A DNA stretch of 64,000 nt from Arthrobacter sp. StoSoilB5 (GCF_019977235.1 NZ_AP024646.1:3410001-3474000), one strand, 5' to 3'; shown: positions 10,790-20,221, counted from the first letter of the stretch. The notes: generated by a model from the letters alone, not told the origin. Program-made: numbers and translations.

Positions 10790-10904
10790 GACCTGGACCG
10801 GCCCGGTGGCCTCCAGCCAACTGAATATGACTTACAAACCCAAACCGTAACCGCGGTTTGCCCCCTTTCCGGCATAGCCGGCACAACAAGAAAAGGAGCC
10901 AACA

Positions 10905-11150
10905 ATGGCTAGCAACGAAGAAATCCTGGCCGGCCTGGCTGAAATCGTCAACGAAGAAACAGGCCTGGCTACCGAAGCTGTCGAGCTGGACAAGTCCTTC
11001 ACCGAGGACCTGGACATCGACTCCATCTCCATGATGACCATCGTCGTGAACGCCGAAGAGAAGTTCGGCGTGCGCATCCCTGACGAAGAGGTCAAGAACC
11101 TCAAGACCGTCGGCGACGCCGTCAGCTTCATCGCAAACGCCCAGGCCTAA
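10905..11150 (+). CDS. acpP: acyl carrier protein
   Basis: 81 residues, acidic. Carries growing acyl chains on a 4'-phosphopantetheine attached to Ser40 in DLDIDSISMM, the usual DSL site with isoleucine in place of leucine. AAGGAG lies six bases before the ATG. It lies between fabH and fabF; the 115 bp before it may hold its own promoter, and a strong hairpin after it may raise its transcript level over fabF. Confidence 0.95.
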   Translation: MASNEEILAGLAEIVNEETGLATEAVELDKSFTEDLDIDSISMMTIVVNAEEKFGVRIPDEEVKNLKTVGDAVSFIANAQA

Positions 11151-11161
11151 GCCTGGTACCA

Positions 11162-11202
11162 GCTGTGCCGGGCCAGGATGCTTAATCCTGGCCCGGCACA
11201 GC
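11162..11202 (+). terminator. long perfect hairpin between acpP and fabF
   Basis: 18-bp perfect stem with a 5-base loop: GCTGTGCCGGGCCAGGAT, GCTTA, then its exact complement. There is no T-run after it (CGCAGTAACG), so it may be a partial terminator, a processing site or a 3'-end stabiliser that lets acpP mRNA exceed fabF mRNA. Confidence 0.65.
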
Positions 11203-11281
11203 CGCAGTAACGCCCAAAGTTTTTCCTGCCGCCCCCCGCAAATCCGCAGAGGGGACGGCTGATCCGACAGAGAGTGATCGC

Positions 11282-12517
11282 ATGGCACGCAAAGTAGTCA
11301 TAACCGGTCTGGGGGCCACCACTCCCATCGGCGGCGACGTCCCCACAATGTGGCAGAACGCGCTGAAAGGGGTCTCAGGTGCCCGCACGCTCGAAGACGA
11401 GTGGGTGGCTAAGTACGACCTCCCCGTCCACTTTGCGGCCAGGTGCTCGACGCCCGCCCTGGAAGTCCTGAGCCGGGTAGAAGCCAAGCGCATGGATCCG
11501 TCCACGCAGTTTGGCGTCATCGCTGCCCGGGAAGCATGGGCTGACTCAGGCATCGAGGACATCGACCACGACCGCCTGGCGGTGGCTTTTGCCACGGGCA
11601 TCGGCGGCGTATGGACGCTCCTTGATGCATGGGACACGCTCAGGGAGAAGGGTCCGCGCCGCGTCCTGCCCATGACCGTTCCAATGCTCATGCCCAATGG
11701 CGTGGCCGCTGCCGTCAGCCTTGACTTGGGCGCCCGCGCCGGAGCGCATACCCCTGTTTCCGCTTGCGCATCCGGTACCGAGGCCCTGCACCTTGGCTTG
11801 GACCTGATCCGTTCCGGCAAGGCCGACGTCGTCATGTGCGGTGGAGCCGAAGCCGCTATCCACCCGATGCCCTTGGCAGCCTTCTCGTCCATGCAGGCGC
11901 TCTCACGCCGCAATGACGAGCCCGAGCGTGCTTCCCGGCCCTACGACGTAGACCGCGATGGCTTTGTCATGGGTGAGGGTGCCGGCGCGCTGGTACTCGA
12001 AGCAGAAGAGCATGCGATCGCCCGCGGCGCGCGCATCTACGCTGAGCTTGCCGGAACCTCGGTAACGGCTGACGCCTACCACATCACGGCCCCCGATCCC
12101 GAAGGCCTTGGTGCCACGCGCGCACTGAAGGCCGCGATGTTCGACGGCCGGATCCAGGCCGAAGACGTAGTCCACGTCAATGCCCACGCCACCTCCACCC
12201 CGGTTGGCGACAAGCCCGAGTACACGGCCCTGCGTGCCGCCCTGGGGACCCACGTGGACAACGTTGCGGTCTCTGCCACCAAATCCCAGATGGGCCACCT
12301 CCTGGGTGCCTCCGGGGCTGTAGAAGCCGTCCTCACCGTCTTGGCTGTCTATGAGCGCAAGGCACCGGTCACAATCAACCTTGAGAACCAGGATCCCGAG
12401 ATCCCGCTCGACGTCGTGACCTCCGCTCGTGACTTGCCCGCAGGTGACATCGTCGCGCTGAGCAACTCGTTCGGATTTGGCGGACACAACGCCGTCATCG
12501 CGGTGCGCAACGTCTAA
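11282..12517 (+). CDS. fabF: beta-ketoacyl-ACP synthase II
   Basis: 411 residues. Catalyses chain elongation by decarboxylative condensation of malonyl-ACP with acyl-ACP. The Cys-His-His set is present: Cys162 in SACASGTEA, His302 in NAHATSTPVGD and His339 in QMGHLLGASG. A glycine-rich C-terminal loop, SNSFGFGGHN, is also typical. It ends the fab cluster and is followed by a strong bidirectional terminator. The 131-bp gap after acpP contains the hairpin at 11162. Confidence 0.95.
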   Translation: MARKVVITGLGATTPIGGDVPTMWQNALKGVSGARTLEDEWVAKYDLPVHFAARCSTPALEVLSRVEAKRMDPSTQFGVIAAREAWADSGIEDIDHDRLAVAFATGIGGVWTLLDAWDTLREKGPRRVLPMTVPMLMPNGVAAAVSLDLGARAGAHTPVSACASGTEALHLGLDLIRSGKADVVMCGGAEAAIHPMPLAAFSSMQALSRRNDEPERASRPYDVDRDGFVMGEGAGALVLEAEEHAIARGARIYAELAGTSVTADAYHITAPDPEGLGATRALKAAMFDGRIQAEDVVHVNAHATSTPVGDKPEYTALRAALGTHVDNVAVSATKSQMGHLLGASGAVEAVLTVLAVYERKAPVTINLENQDPEIPLDVVTSARDLPAGDIVALSNSFGFGGHNAVIAVRNV

Positions 12518-12542
12518 GACGGGCTTTGCCTCATTGAGACGT

Positions 12543-12576
12543 GAAGAGGGCCCCACCACCAGGTGGGGCCCTCTTC
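12543..12576. terminator. bidirectional terminator between fabF and the DUF3145 gene
   Basis: Perfect 15-bp stem, GAAGAGGGCCCCACC with GGTGGGGCCCTCTTC, around a 4-base loop. It lies between two converging genes and can end transcripts from both sides. Confidence 0.85.
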
Positions 12577-12605
12577 ATTGCTATGGGGTGTGGTTCTACG
12601 TACAG

Positions 12606-13109
12606 CTAACCAACTTGGTGCAGCCACCGGACCGGAGCGCCTTCAGCTGCGTGGCGGAAGGGCTCCAGCTCCTCGTCCCAGGCCTCACCCAGGGCCAACG
12701 ACAGTTCGTGGTAAACGGCCGAAGGGTCTCCCGCTCCTGACTCATAGGCATAGCGGATGCGGTCCTCACTCACCATGATGTTTCCATGCACGTCTGTGAC
12801 CGCATGGAAAATGCCGAGCTCAGGGGTATGCGACCAGCGGGCCCCGTCCACGCCTTGGCTCGGTTCTTCAGTGACCTCATACCGCAAATGCGCCCAGCCC
12901 CGAAGAGCGGACGCCAACTGGGCCCCGGTGCCGGGCGTGCCGGTCCAGGACAATTCAGCCCGAAACATTCCGGGCGCAGCTGGCTGAGGGGTCCACTCAA
13001 GATCGGTCCGCTTGTCCACGACCGATCCGATAGCCCACTCAACGTGCGGGCACAGTGCCGTAGGGGCCGAGTGCACGAACAGGACACCGCGGGTTGTTGC
13101 AACAGACAT
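12606..13109 (-). CDS. DUF3145 family protein
   Basis: 167 residues from ATG 13109, which has GGAGGA upstream; the open frame continues 16 codons further but the family begins here, at SVATTRGVLFVHSAP. Soluble, with no signal peptide. CPHVEWAIG, WTPQPAAPG and YHELSLALGEAWDEELEPFR are family-like segments. Function is unknown. Actinobacterial homologues also lie next to the fatty-acid cluster, so a link with lipid synthesis is possible. It converges on fabF. Confidence 0.85.
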   Translation of the reverse strand: MSVATTRGVLFVHSAPTALCPHVEWAIGSVVDKRTDLEWTPQPAAPGMFRAELSWTGTPGTGAQLASALRGWAHLRYEVTEEPSQGVDGARWSHTPELGIFHAVTDVHGNIMVSEDRIRYAYESGAGDPSAVYHELSLALGEAWDEELEPFRHAAEGAPVRWLHQVG

Positions 13110-13341
13110 TCCATCCTCCATAGCTGTAGGTACGTCTTCCCCAACGACCTCTGCCACGGATGTTTGCTGTTGCTGCCCGGCCCTGTCATTCTTATGGACC
13201 CTGCAGGCTATTCAATTAGCTAAGACTCTTTGATTCTGGCACGAAACGAACCCTCAACCCTAAATTGAAGGTTCGGCGGTGGTGCTTTCATTTTGCCGTA
13301 CCCTTCCCTTTTCCGCCAGTGCAACTCCCTGGCCGTCATCT

Positions 13342-14313
13342 TCAGGCGCGAGGATGGGCTTGCTGGTAACTCTTCCGAAGCCTGTCCACGGAAACATGGG
13401 TGTATATCTGGGTAGTGGCGAGGCTGCTGTGGCCAAGAATTTCCTGCACCGCCCGAAGGTCGGCCCCACCATCGAGCAAGTGGGTGGCGGCACTATGCCT
13501 CAATGCGTGGGGCCCGGTTGCAGCGGTGTCGCCAAGGGCTTGCAGCAAGGCGGCCACAACTGCACGGACTTGGCGTGGGTCAACGCGGTTTCCCCTCACG
13601 CCCACGAACAGGGCTGGCCCGCTCGTTGCATTTACCAGCGTCGGCCGTCCCCGGCGTAACCAGTCGTTGACGGCAGCGGCAGCCGGAACTCCGAACGGAA
13701 CGGTCCGCTCCTTGTTTCCCTTGCCAATGACACGGAGGGTCCTTCGATCCGGATCCACATCATCGATGTCCAGCCCCGCAAGCTCCCCGACGCGCACACC
13801 CGACGCGTACAGCAGCTCCACCATGGCACGGTCCCGGAGGGCCAGTGGACCTCCATCCGCCGCGGCGGTATCCAGGCTATCTACCAGCCTGGCAATTTGC
13901 TGCTGCTGGAGGACTCCCGGCAACGACTTCTCCCGTTTGGGCGCTTGCAGGCGAATGGCAGGATCCGTGGCGATCAGTTCCTCCCTCAGGGCCCACCGCG
14001 TAAACGACCTGGCGGTAGCGGCACGGCGGGCGAGAGTGGACCGGGCCATCCCTGCTTCACTTTGCGCCCCTAGCCAGCGACGGAGGGAACCCAGCTCCAA
14101 TTGATCGAGATTGCGTATGCCCTCCTGGACGGCGAATCCGAGAAGGCTATGCACATCTGCCATATACGCGCGGACTGTATGTGCCGATCTCGCGCGCTCA
14201 CCGCGGAGATAGCGTTCGAAGCCCTCCACGGCGCTCTCCAGCGATGCCGGCAATGATTCTGCGTCCACCCTTCCACTTTGCCAGCAACATGCACCGTCCG
14301 GGTGCATCAACAT
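13342..14313 (-). CDS. xerC: tyrosine recombinase XerC
   Basis: 323 residues from 14313; a GTG at 14268 would give 308, close to the family norm, so the start is unsure. XerC resolves chromosome dimers at dif. The core-binding SAM-like domain (about 25-110) is followed by the catalytic domain with Arg174 (SGVRVGEL), Lys198 (GKGNKE), His269 and Arg272 (HALRH), His295 (LGHSSL) and nucleophile Tyr304 (TQIYTHV). It sits 19 bp after dprA, in the housekeeping order dprA-xerC seen in other actinobacteria, and is not a phage integrase. Confidence 0.93.
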   Translation of the reverse strand: MLMHPDGACCWQSGRVDAESLPASLESAVEGFERYLRGERARSAHTVRAYMADVHSLLGFAVQEGIRNLDQLELGSLRRWLGAQSEAGMARSTLARRAATARSFTRWALREELIATDPAIRLQAPKREKSLPGVLQQQQIARLVDSLDTAAADGGPLALRDRAMVELLYASGVRVGELAGLDIDDVDPDRRTLRVIGKGNKERTVPFGVPAAAAVNDWLRRGRPTLVNATSGPALFVGVRGNRVDPRQVRAVVAALLQALGDTAATGPHALRHSAATHLLDGGADLRAVQEILGHSSLATTQIYTHVSVDRLRKSYQQAHPRA

Positions 14314-14332
14314 GCTTCGCTACCTGCCCGCC

Positions 14333-15565
14333 TCAGGCATTCTTGGTTCGCTTCCAGGCCCCCCGTTCAGAGGATGCCAGTCCTAGAAGTCCCAAGCGCC
14401 CCAGGCCGGCACGCACAGAGTCCGGGCTGAGGCCGGCAACTACCGTGAGTTTTTCCACGGAGCTCACTGATCGAAGCGGCAAGGCGTCCAGGAGAATCAG
14501 GTCTTCCAAGGACAAACCATCATGGGGTGCTGCCGCCGAATCTTTGTCAGTGACCATCATCTCGCCGTTCTGACCGGCCAGTTCAGCTATTTCTCCGACG
14601 TCCGTCACGCAGATCGCCCCACCATCCCGAAGCAGCCGGTGGCAACCAGCCGAGTTCGCACTGTGAATGGATCCGGGAACAGCTGCCACTACCCTTCCTA
14701 TGCCCTCAGCATGATGGGCTGTGTTGAGTGCGCCTGAGCGCCACCGGGCTTCGACCACCACCGTGACAGATGCCAGCGCAGCGATGAGGCGGTTTCGCTG
14801 CAGGAATCGATACCGTGTCGGGGCAGAGCCGGGTGGAACCTCGGAAATCACGGCACCTTGGTTGGCCACGGCACGAAGAAGGTCCTCGTTTCCGGATGGA
14901 TAGAAGCGGTCCACGCCCCCTGCCATGACCGCAATGGTTGGTACGGTTGCGGCCCCGCTACGGAGGGCCCCACGATGGGCGTGGGCGTCAATGCCGTAGG
15001 CGCCCCCGGAAACTACGCAGTAGCCGCGTTGGGCCAAACCGTAGGCAAGATCCCCCGTAACCGACGCTCCATAGCTTGTGCTGTCCCTGGACCCCACCAA
15101 TGCGATGGTCTGCCGGGCTGGCGGAAGGGGTTGCTCGTGTCCCCGCCACCACAGGCACAGCGGCTCCTGCAGGCCCAGGTCCGACAACTGCCCAGGCCAT
15201 AGCTCGTCACCCGGAACAATCAGGCGGCCACCGAGTCTCTTCATCGTCTCCAGGTCGCGGTCCGGCGCGAGGTCCGGGACACGCGGAGCCCAGCGCCGCT
15301 TGCTGTCCGCGAGCCCCGCCCAGGATGCCGACCCTCCGCTTTCCGCCAGCAAGGCGGAGATCTCCTGTTCAAGCCCTGGGCCGGCAGCGAGTTCGCCCGT
15401 CGCGATACCCAGCGCGTCAACTGCTCCAACTGCATGAACCAATGCGAGTCCCACGGAATCCTGCGGTTCCATCAGACGGGCCAATGCTGCCCGCGCAATC
15501 TTTTCCTTTTCCTGCGTTCCCAGCACCCTTGCGCCTGTGCCTTCCTTCATCACGTTGTCCTTCAT
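14333..15565 (-). CDS. dprA: DNA processing protein DprA
   Basis: 410 residues. DprA binds incoming single-stranded DNA and loads RecA during transformation. The Rossmann-like domain shows LVGSRDSTSYG, VSGGAYGIDAHAHRGAL and RFLQRNRLIAAL. A C-terminal winged-helix segment ends the protein (about 340-405). An N-terminal helical region precedes these. The ATG overlaps the comM stop (ATGA). With comM it forms the DNA-uptake pair common in bacteria even where transformation is not known. Confidence 0.93.
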   Translation of the reverse strand: MKDNVMKEGTGARVLGTQEKEKIARAALARLMEPQDSVGLALVHAVGAVDALGIATGELAAGPGLEQEISALLAESGGSASWAGLADSKRRWAPRVPDLAPDRDLETMKRLGGRLIVPGDELWPGQLSDLGLQEPLCLWWRGHEQPLPPARQTIALVGSRDSTSYGASVTGDLAYGLAQRGYCVVSGGAYGIDAHAHRGALRSGAATVPTIAVMAGGVDRFYPSGNEDLLRAVANQGAVISEVPPGSAPTRYRFLQRNRLIAALASVTVVVEARWRSGALNTAHHAEGIGRVVAAVPGSIHSANSAGCHRLLRDGGAICVTDVGEIAELAGQNGEMMVTDKDSAAAPHDGLSLEDLILLDALPLRSVSSVEKLTVVAGLSPDSVRAGLGRLGLLGLASSERGAWKRTKNA

Positions 15566-17103
15566 GCCGTTGCCGTCGCTTGTCGGAGGCCGAGCGCTTG
15601 TCCGATGTGGTCTGCGGAGGGAATGTTGCTATGGTCCAGGTCTGCCAGCGTCCAGGCCAATCGGAGAACGCGGTCATAGCCGCGGGCCGTGAGAATGCCT
15701 CGTTCCAGGGCCGTGTCCAGGATGCGGGTGGTGCCAGGTGCCAGCCTCAGTTCCCCGCGCAGGGTGCGTCCCGGCACTTGCGAGTTGGTCTCGATGCCGA
15801 ACGCCCCCAGACGTTCGGCTTGCCTCTGCCTCGCAGCAAGTACGCGCCCTGCGACAGCGTCCGTGCCCTCTTCCGTGCCGGACTGTCCAAAGTCAGCAAG
15901 GGAGACGCGCTCCACCTGGAGTTGTATGTCGACGCGATCCAAGAGGGGACCCGATATGCGCCCGAAGTACCGCCTGCGCATGAGTGCCGTGCATGTGCAG
16001 TCCATCCCCTTGCCCGAGGCTTTGCCGCAGGGGCAAGGATTGGCTGCCAGCACCAATTGGAACCTCGCAGGGTAAGCCGCTGTTCCTGCCGAACGGTGAA
16101 TCACCAGTTCGCCGCTCTCCAGGGGCTGGCGCAAGGCATCCAGGACGCGCCGTTCATATTCTGGAGCCTCGTCAAGGAAGAGGACCCCTCGGTGTGCCCG
16201 GGAGGCAGCACCGGGGCGGGGAAGTCCCGAGCCACCTCCGATGATGGCAGCTGCAGTGGCACTGTGGTGGGGATTCTCGAACGGCGGCCTCCGAAGCAAC
16301 GTGCCTGTAGATGAGCGGACCGCTGCCAGGGAGTGGATGGCAGTAACCTCCATTGCTGCCTTGTCCTCCAGATCAGGTAAGAGTCCCGGCAAACGCTCTG
16401 CAAGCATCGTCTTACCCGCACCCGGTGGACCGGTCAGGAGCATATGGTGGCTACCGGCGGCAGCGACCTCCAGCGCACGCCGGGCATCAGATTGCCCGGA
16501 AACGTCGGAAAGATCAGGCACGATGCCCATGGCGTCATCGTTCCCATCCTCCGGATCACTGCCGGTCGGGTCGTAGTCCAGGGCGAGGTCTTTCGGGTCC
16601 GCACCGAAATCGTACGCAAGGCGGGCGAGGGTCCGGTATCCCCTGACTTGTGCCCCCGGTACCAGCGCTGCCTCAGCGACGTTTGCTTCGGCGACCACAA
16701 TCTCCGGATATCCTGCCTGCACAGCGGCCATGACTGCAGGAAGGATGCCCCTCACTGGCCGCAACCGGCCATCCAAACCGAGCTCAGCTATGAATACCGT
16801 TCCATCGATGGATCGAATGTCCTCCGCAGCACGGAGAACAGCCATGGTGATGGCCAGGTCAAAACCCGAACCCCGCTTGGGCAAGGATGCCGGAATGAGG
16901 TTGGCCGTGATCTTCCGCCGGCTCAAGGGAATTCCCGAGTTTTGTGCCGCGGAGCGTATCCGTTCTTTGGCTTCGTTTAGTGCGGCATCAGGTAGTCCCA
17001 GAATCACGAATGCGGGAAGGGTCTGTCCGATATCGGCTTCTACCTCCACGATGTAACCGTTAAGTCCCACCAAGGCAATGCAGTAGCTGCGCCCCACCCC
17101 CAT
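15562..17103 (-). CDS. comM: YifB/ComM family AAA+ ATPase (Mg-chelatase-like)
   Basis: 513 residues. ComM is a hexameric helicase that promotes branch migration of recombination intermediates in transformation. An N-terminal ChlI-like domain (about 20-140) contains LPAFVILGLPDAALNEAKER. The Walker A motif is GPPGAGKT (225-232), Walker B is GVLFLDEAPE, and the C-terminal Mg-chelatase domain contains NPCPCGK and ISGPLLDRVDI. Its ATG overlaps the yraN stop as TGATG. It is coupled with yraN and dprA. Confidence 0.93.
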   Translation of the reverse strand: MGVGRSYCIALVGLNGYIVEVEADIGQTLPAFVILGLPDAALNEAKERIRSAAQNSGIPLSRRKITANLIPASLPKRGSGFDLAITMAVLRAAEDIRSIDGTVFIAELGLDGRLRPVRGILPAVMAAVQAGYPEIVVAEANVAEAALVPGAQVRGYRTLARLAYDFGADPKDLALDYDPTGSDPEDGNDDAMGIVPDLSDVSGQSDARRALEVAAAGSHHMLLTGPPGAGKTMLAERLPGLLPDLEDKAAMEVTAIHSLAAVRSSTGTLLRRPPFENPHHSATAAAIIGGGSGLPRPGAASRAHRGVLFLDEAPEYERRVLDALRQPLESGELVIHRSAGTAAYPARFQLVLAANPCPCGKASGKGMDCTCTALMRRRYFGRISGPLLDRVDIQLQVERVSLADFGQSGTEEGTDAVAGRVLAARQRQAERLGAFGIETNSQVPGRTLRGELRLAPGTTRILDTALERGILTARGYDRVLRLAWTLADLDHSNIPSADHIGQALGLRQATATA

Positions 17104-17459
17104 CAGCCAACACCCCTCAGGTGTTCCATTTGGGGATCCCCAATGCCGTTATGGATGACTGACACCACATCTACACGTCTTCGCGGAGCATTCAGTTCAT
17201 GCTCACGGCACCACGACGCCGCGAGCCGGTGCAACCGTGCCAGTTTGGCTGGACCTACTGCTTCAAAGGGATGTCCGTAATCCAGGCTGCTGCGGGTCTT
17301 AACTTCCGCGACCACCAGGGTGTCACCCTCCAGCGCCACGATGTCGATTTCACCGTCGACGCACCGCCAATTTCGATCGACGATCCGCATGCCCTGGCCT
17401 TCCAGGAATCCTGCCGCCAAAGCCTCGCCGTTACGGCCAAGAATGTCTTTTGCCCTCAT
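17103..17459 (-). CDS. yraN: YraN family protein (UPF0102), nuclease-like
   Basis: 118 residues from ATG 17459, with GGAGG eight bases upstream. The fold is that of a restriction-endonuclease-like protein: GRNGEALAAGFL, then DGEIDIVA and VVAEVKTRSS, which hold the typical E, D and ExK residues. Role unknown. It is the first gene of the coupled yraN-comM-dprA set, which agrees with a role on DNA. Confidence 0.9.
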   Translation of the reverse strand: MRAKDILGRNGEALAAGFLEGQGMRIVDRNWRCVDGEIDIVALEGDTLVVAEVKTRSSLDYGHPFEAVGPAKLARLHRLAASWCREHELNAPRRRVDVVSVIHNGIGDPQMEHLRGVG

Positions 17460-17583
17460 GAGCACCACCTCCGCTACCCAGCTTTATCGCTGGCAGCGGC
17501 CGGTGACAGACAGTCCTGGCGCTATGTGGGTAAACCCGTCACATCACCGTGTTGTGGAGGAAGAGTTAAGCGCGGATGCGGGG

Positions 17584-17928
17584 CTAGTTTCCGAGATCGC
17601 CCAGGTCTCCGAGGCCACCGTCCTTGGGCAACGCAAGATCCTCGTTGCGTGGCAGTTCCTCGACGTTGACGTCCTTGAAGGTAATGACCCGGACATTTTT
17701 CACGAAGCGGGCTGAACGGTAGACGTCCCAAACCCAAGCATCCTGCAAGGTCAAATCAAAATAGACTTCGCCGTCTGCACTGCGGGCTTGTAAATCAACA
17801 TGGTTGGCCAAGTAGAAACGCCGCTCAGTTTCGACAACGTAGCTGAACAAACCGACAACGTCCCGGTATTCGCGGTAGAGCTGCAGCTCCATGTCGGTTT
17901 CATAGTTCTCAAGGTCCTCGGCGCTCAT
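17584..17928 (-). CDS. DUF2469 family protein
   Basis: 114 residues from ATG 17928, where the family begins with MSAEDLENYETDMEL. Acidic and very conserved in actinobacteria, with no known function. The end carries a short repeated GDLGDLG. Its place between rnhB and yraN is the same as for Rv2901c in Mycobacterium. Confidence 0.9.
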   Translation of the reverse strand: MSAEDLENYETDMELQLYREYRDVVGLFSYVVETERRFYLANHVDLQARSADGEVYFDLTLQDAWVWDVYRSARFVKNVRVITFKDVNVEELPRNEDLALPKDGGLGDLGDLGN

Positions 17929-17996
17929 AGTTCCATCTTGCACCATCTGCCGCGCACCGGACGCCATCCGCAGGACAGACGCTGCGTAGCAAGCCT

Positions 17997-18707
17997 TTAG
18001 GACACATCTGGTCCAGTCAGGTTCCAGCTTGTCCGGTGGTAGGGACTGGGACCCTGCAGCCTGATCACTTCGCGGTGCGCTGCGGTGGCGTAACCCTTGT
18101 TTTCGTTCCAGCCGTAGGCAGGTACTTCAGAGTGCAGATCCACCATGATGCGGTCGCGGGCTACTTTGGCCAGGACACTGGCAGCGGCCACGCTCAGGCA
18201 GCTCATATCCGCTTTCACCCTCGTATGGACGGGAGCTTCACACCAAGGTCCCGTGGACGCGGTGTCGAACAGTGACGCTTGAACTTCCGGAGAGAGCCAA
18301 TTGTGGCTGCCATCCAACAACACCACATCAGGCGTGACGCCACCGGCGAGGATCTCAAACCATGCCCGCGTTCCCGCCAGGCGCAGGGCCGCTATGATAC
18401 CGACGTCATCGATTTCCCGGGCGGACGCATGGCCAACTGCAGATGCTACGGCCCAGTCCCGGACCAGAGGCTCCAACCGGTCGCGGTCCTCGGGCTTGAG
18501 CAACTTGCTGTCCCGGACATCGGCCAGTAGGGCGTGGTCCTCGAGGTTGACCACGGCGATTCCCACACTCACAGGGCCAGCCAGTGCACCCCTGCCAACC
18601 TCGTCCACGCCAGCCAGCAACCGCACGCGGGGAGACAGGAAGGAACGCTCGACGTCAAGGGTCGGAATTTCGGTCGGTGCCTTGGTCTTCAGCCGGGTGC
18701 TTGCCAT
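17997..18707 (-). CDS. rnhB: ribonuclease HII
   Basis: 236 residues. Cuts RNA in RNA/DNA hybrids and at ribonucleotides in DNA. The catalytic acidic pair Asp35-Glu36 is in [15 protein letters not shown], with further acidic residues in VLLDGSHN and [18 protein letters not shown]. The C-terminal [21 protein letters not shown] is a family signature. It lies 5 bp after a lepB gene. Confidence 0.95.
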   Translation of the reverse strand: MASTRLKTKAPTEIPTLDVERSFLSPRVRLLAGVDEVGRGALAGPVSVGIAVVNLEDHALLADVRDSKLLKPEDRDRLEPLVRDWAVASAVGHASAREIDDVGIIAALRLAGTRAWFEILAGGVTPDVVLLDGSHNWLSPEVQASLFDTASTGPWCEAPVHTRVKADMSCLSVAAASVLAKVARDRIMVDLHSEVPAYGWNENKGYATAAHREVIRLQGPSPYHRTSWNLTGPDVS

Positions 18708-18712
18708 GGCTG

Positions 18713-19546
18713 TTACTTTCCTGAAGTGCCCGCGGGAACGTTCTTGAAGACATCAGGGTAATTGTCCAGCACAGTCCACCGTTTGACGGGCCAGGCTATG
18801 ACCGTGGCTTTGCCTTCGACGTCCTCGATATTAATGAAACCACCATTGACTTCCTGGTGCGCCCGGGAATCGGCCGAGTGGTTGCGGTTGTCTCCCATAA
18901 CCCAGACTTTGCCCTCTGGAACGATGATGTCGAACGGGTTGGGCTGCGGTACTTCCGAGGGGTTGACGTAAGTTTCGTCCACGGGAACACCATTGATACT
19001 GAGGCGACCTTGCGCGTCACAGCAGGAAACGTGGTCACCCGGGAGCCCGATAACCCGCTTGACCAGATGCTGTTCATTGTCGTCGGCCGCCAAGCCAACG
19101 AATTCCAAGGTGTCGCCTACCCAGTCAAGAGGGCCGGCCGGTTTTTTCAGAACTGCCGGAAGCCATCCCTGCGAATCCTTGAAGACCACTACATCGCCGC
19201 GTTCCAAGGCGAAGGGCTCCGGCACCAGCAGGTTGATGAAGATGCGGTCATTCACGTCCAAGGTGTTTTCCATCGATTCAGATGGAATGTAGAACGCCCG
19301 GAAAAGGAATGTCTTGATAAGGAAGGAGAGCACCACGGCAATCGCCACGACCGTGACGATTTCCTTCAACCAGCCAAGGACAGGGTTCCTGCGGGGCTTA
19401 TCGCCCTCGTCCGCTTTGTTGCCGGTAGCGTCAGCAGTGTCATCGACCGGGCGGGGCTCAGCCACACCGGCGACGCCAGCCGTCCCGTCCGAGAGCCGCA
19501 CGTCGTCGTCGTGCGGCTCGGGATTCTCGGGAACTCTGTCCGGCAT
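18713..19546 (-). CDS. lepB: signal peptidase I (first of two)
   Basis: 277 residues. Removes signal peptides from exported proteins at the outer face of the membrane. A charged, acidic N-terminus of about 55 residues precedes one membrane segment (about 60-82). Catalytic Ser91 is in [11 protein letters not shown] and Lys163 in [25 protein letters not shown] is the usual family box. The gene starts directly after the stop of the other lepB (TAAATG), and both have intact active sites. Confidence 0.95.
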   Translation of the reverse strand: MPDRVPENPEPHDDDVRLSDGTAGVAGVAEPRPVDDTADATGNKADEGDKPRRNPVLGWLKEIVTVVAIAVVLSFLIKTFLFRAFYIPSESMENTLDVNDRIFINLLVPEPFALERGDVVVFKDSQGWLPAVLKKPAGPLDWVGDTLEFVGLAADDNEQHLVKRVIGLPGDHVSCCDAQGRLSINGVPVDETYVNPSEVPQPNPFDIIVPEGKVWVMGDNRNHSADSRAHQEVNGGFINIEDVEGKATVIAWPVKRWTVLDNYPDVFKNVPAGTSGK

Positions 19547-20221
19547 TTATTGTCCGTTCTTTGATGGTTCGGCCTGCGTGGTGCGAGGCACTTCTGCAAA
19601 TCTATCAAGCGGCCAGATGATCTGGACCGGTCTGCCGATCACCCGGTCCAGCGGGACCATTCCTCCACCGGGCGCTCCCAGCAATCCTCGGGAATCAGCA
19701 GAGCGGGATCGGTGGTCGCCCATCAGCCAGAGCCGTCCCGCGGGGACCACGACGTCGAACTTCTGTGTGCTGGGTTCATCGCCGGGGTAAACATAGGGTT
19801 CCTCAAGTACCTGACTGTTCACTGTGAGGCGCCCATCGACGGAGCAGCACTGAACGTGGTCCCCCGGAACACCAATGACCCGCTTCACGTACGTGGTGTC
19901 GCTACCCGTAAGCCCGAGCCACTGGCTCACAGCTGCAGCCGCGTCAACAAATGGACCCCTACCGCTGCTGAGCGGGGCAAACGATCCACGCCCATCAAAG
20001 ACAACGACGTCCCCGCGCTTGATGGGATCCGTGGTGAATGCTGTGCGTGAAACCAGGATCCTATCCCCGGTGCCGAGCAACGGCTCCATGGACTCGGAAG
20101 GAATGTAGTAGACGTCGATCCACAGGGAGCGGACCAACCCGCTGATTGCGACGGCAAGGACCAATGCCAGCAAAGCAAAACGCCAGCCCTGTTTCCGGGG
20201 CTGGCGTTCGGCTGTGTCCAT
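19547..20221 (-). CDS. lepB: signal peptidase I (second, shorter)
   Basis: 224 residues with a short N-terminus and one membrane segment (about 14-33). Catalytic Ser44 in [11 protein letters not shown] and Lys113 in TYVKRVIGVPGD are both present, and MGDHRSRSADSR corresponds to the family's MGDNRxxSxDSR, with His in place of Asn. It lies between rplS and the longer lepB and is probably co-transcribed with both. The two proteins differ mostly in the N-terminus and the middle insertion, so they may differ in substrates. Confidence 0.93.
   Translation of the reverse strand: MDTAERQPRKQGWRFALLALVLAVAISGLVRSLWIDVYYIPSESMEPLLGTGDRILVSRTAFTTDPIKRGDVVVFDGRGSFAPLSSGRGPFVDAAAAVSQWLGLTGSDTTYVKRVIGVPGDHVQCCSVDGRLTVNSQVLEEPYVYPGDEPSTQKFDVVVPAGRLWLMGDHRSRSADSRGLLGAPGGGMVPLDRVIGRPVQIIWPLDRFAEVPRTTQAEPSKNGQ

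Noticed and set aside
10820..10860. Possible third fatty-acid box before acpP (GACTTACAAAC)
   Set aside because: Only one half resembles the 17-bp boxes, there is no symmetric partner, and the spacing is lost.
13248..13274. Inverted repeat GAACCCTCAA/TTGAAGGTTC after xerC
   Set aside because: One mismatch, a 7-base loop and no T-run; too weak to call a terminator or operator.
13342..14313. Tyrosine recombinase as a sign of a phage or integrative element
   Set aside because: It is the chromosomal xerC in its conserved place next to dprA, with no attachment repeats or phage genes nearby.
15076..16314. 412-codon forward frame across dprA and comM
   Set aside because: Pro/Arg/Ser-rich, spans two real genes on the other strand and has no domain.
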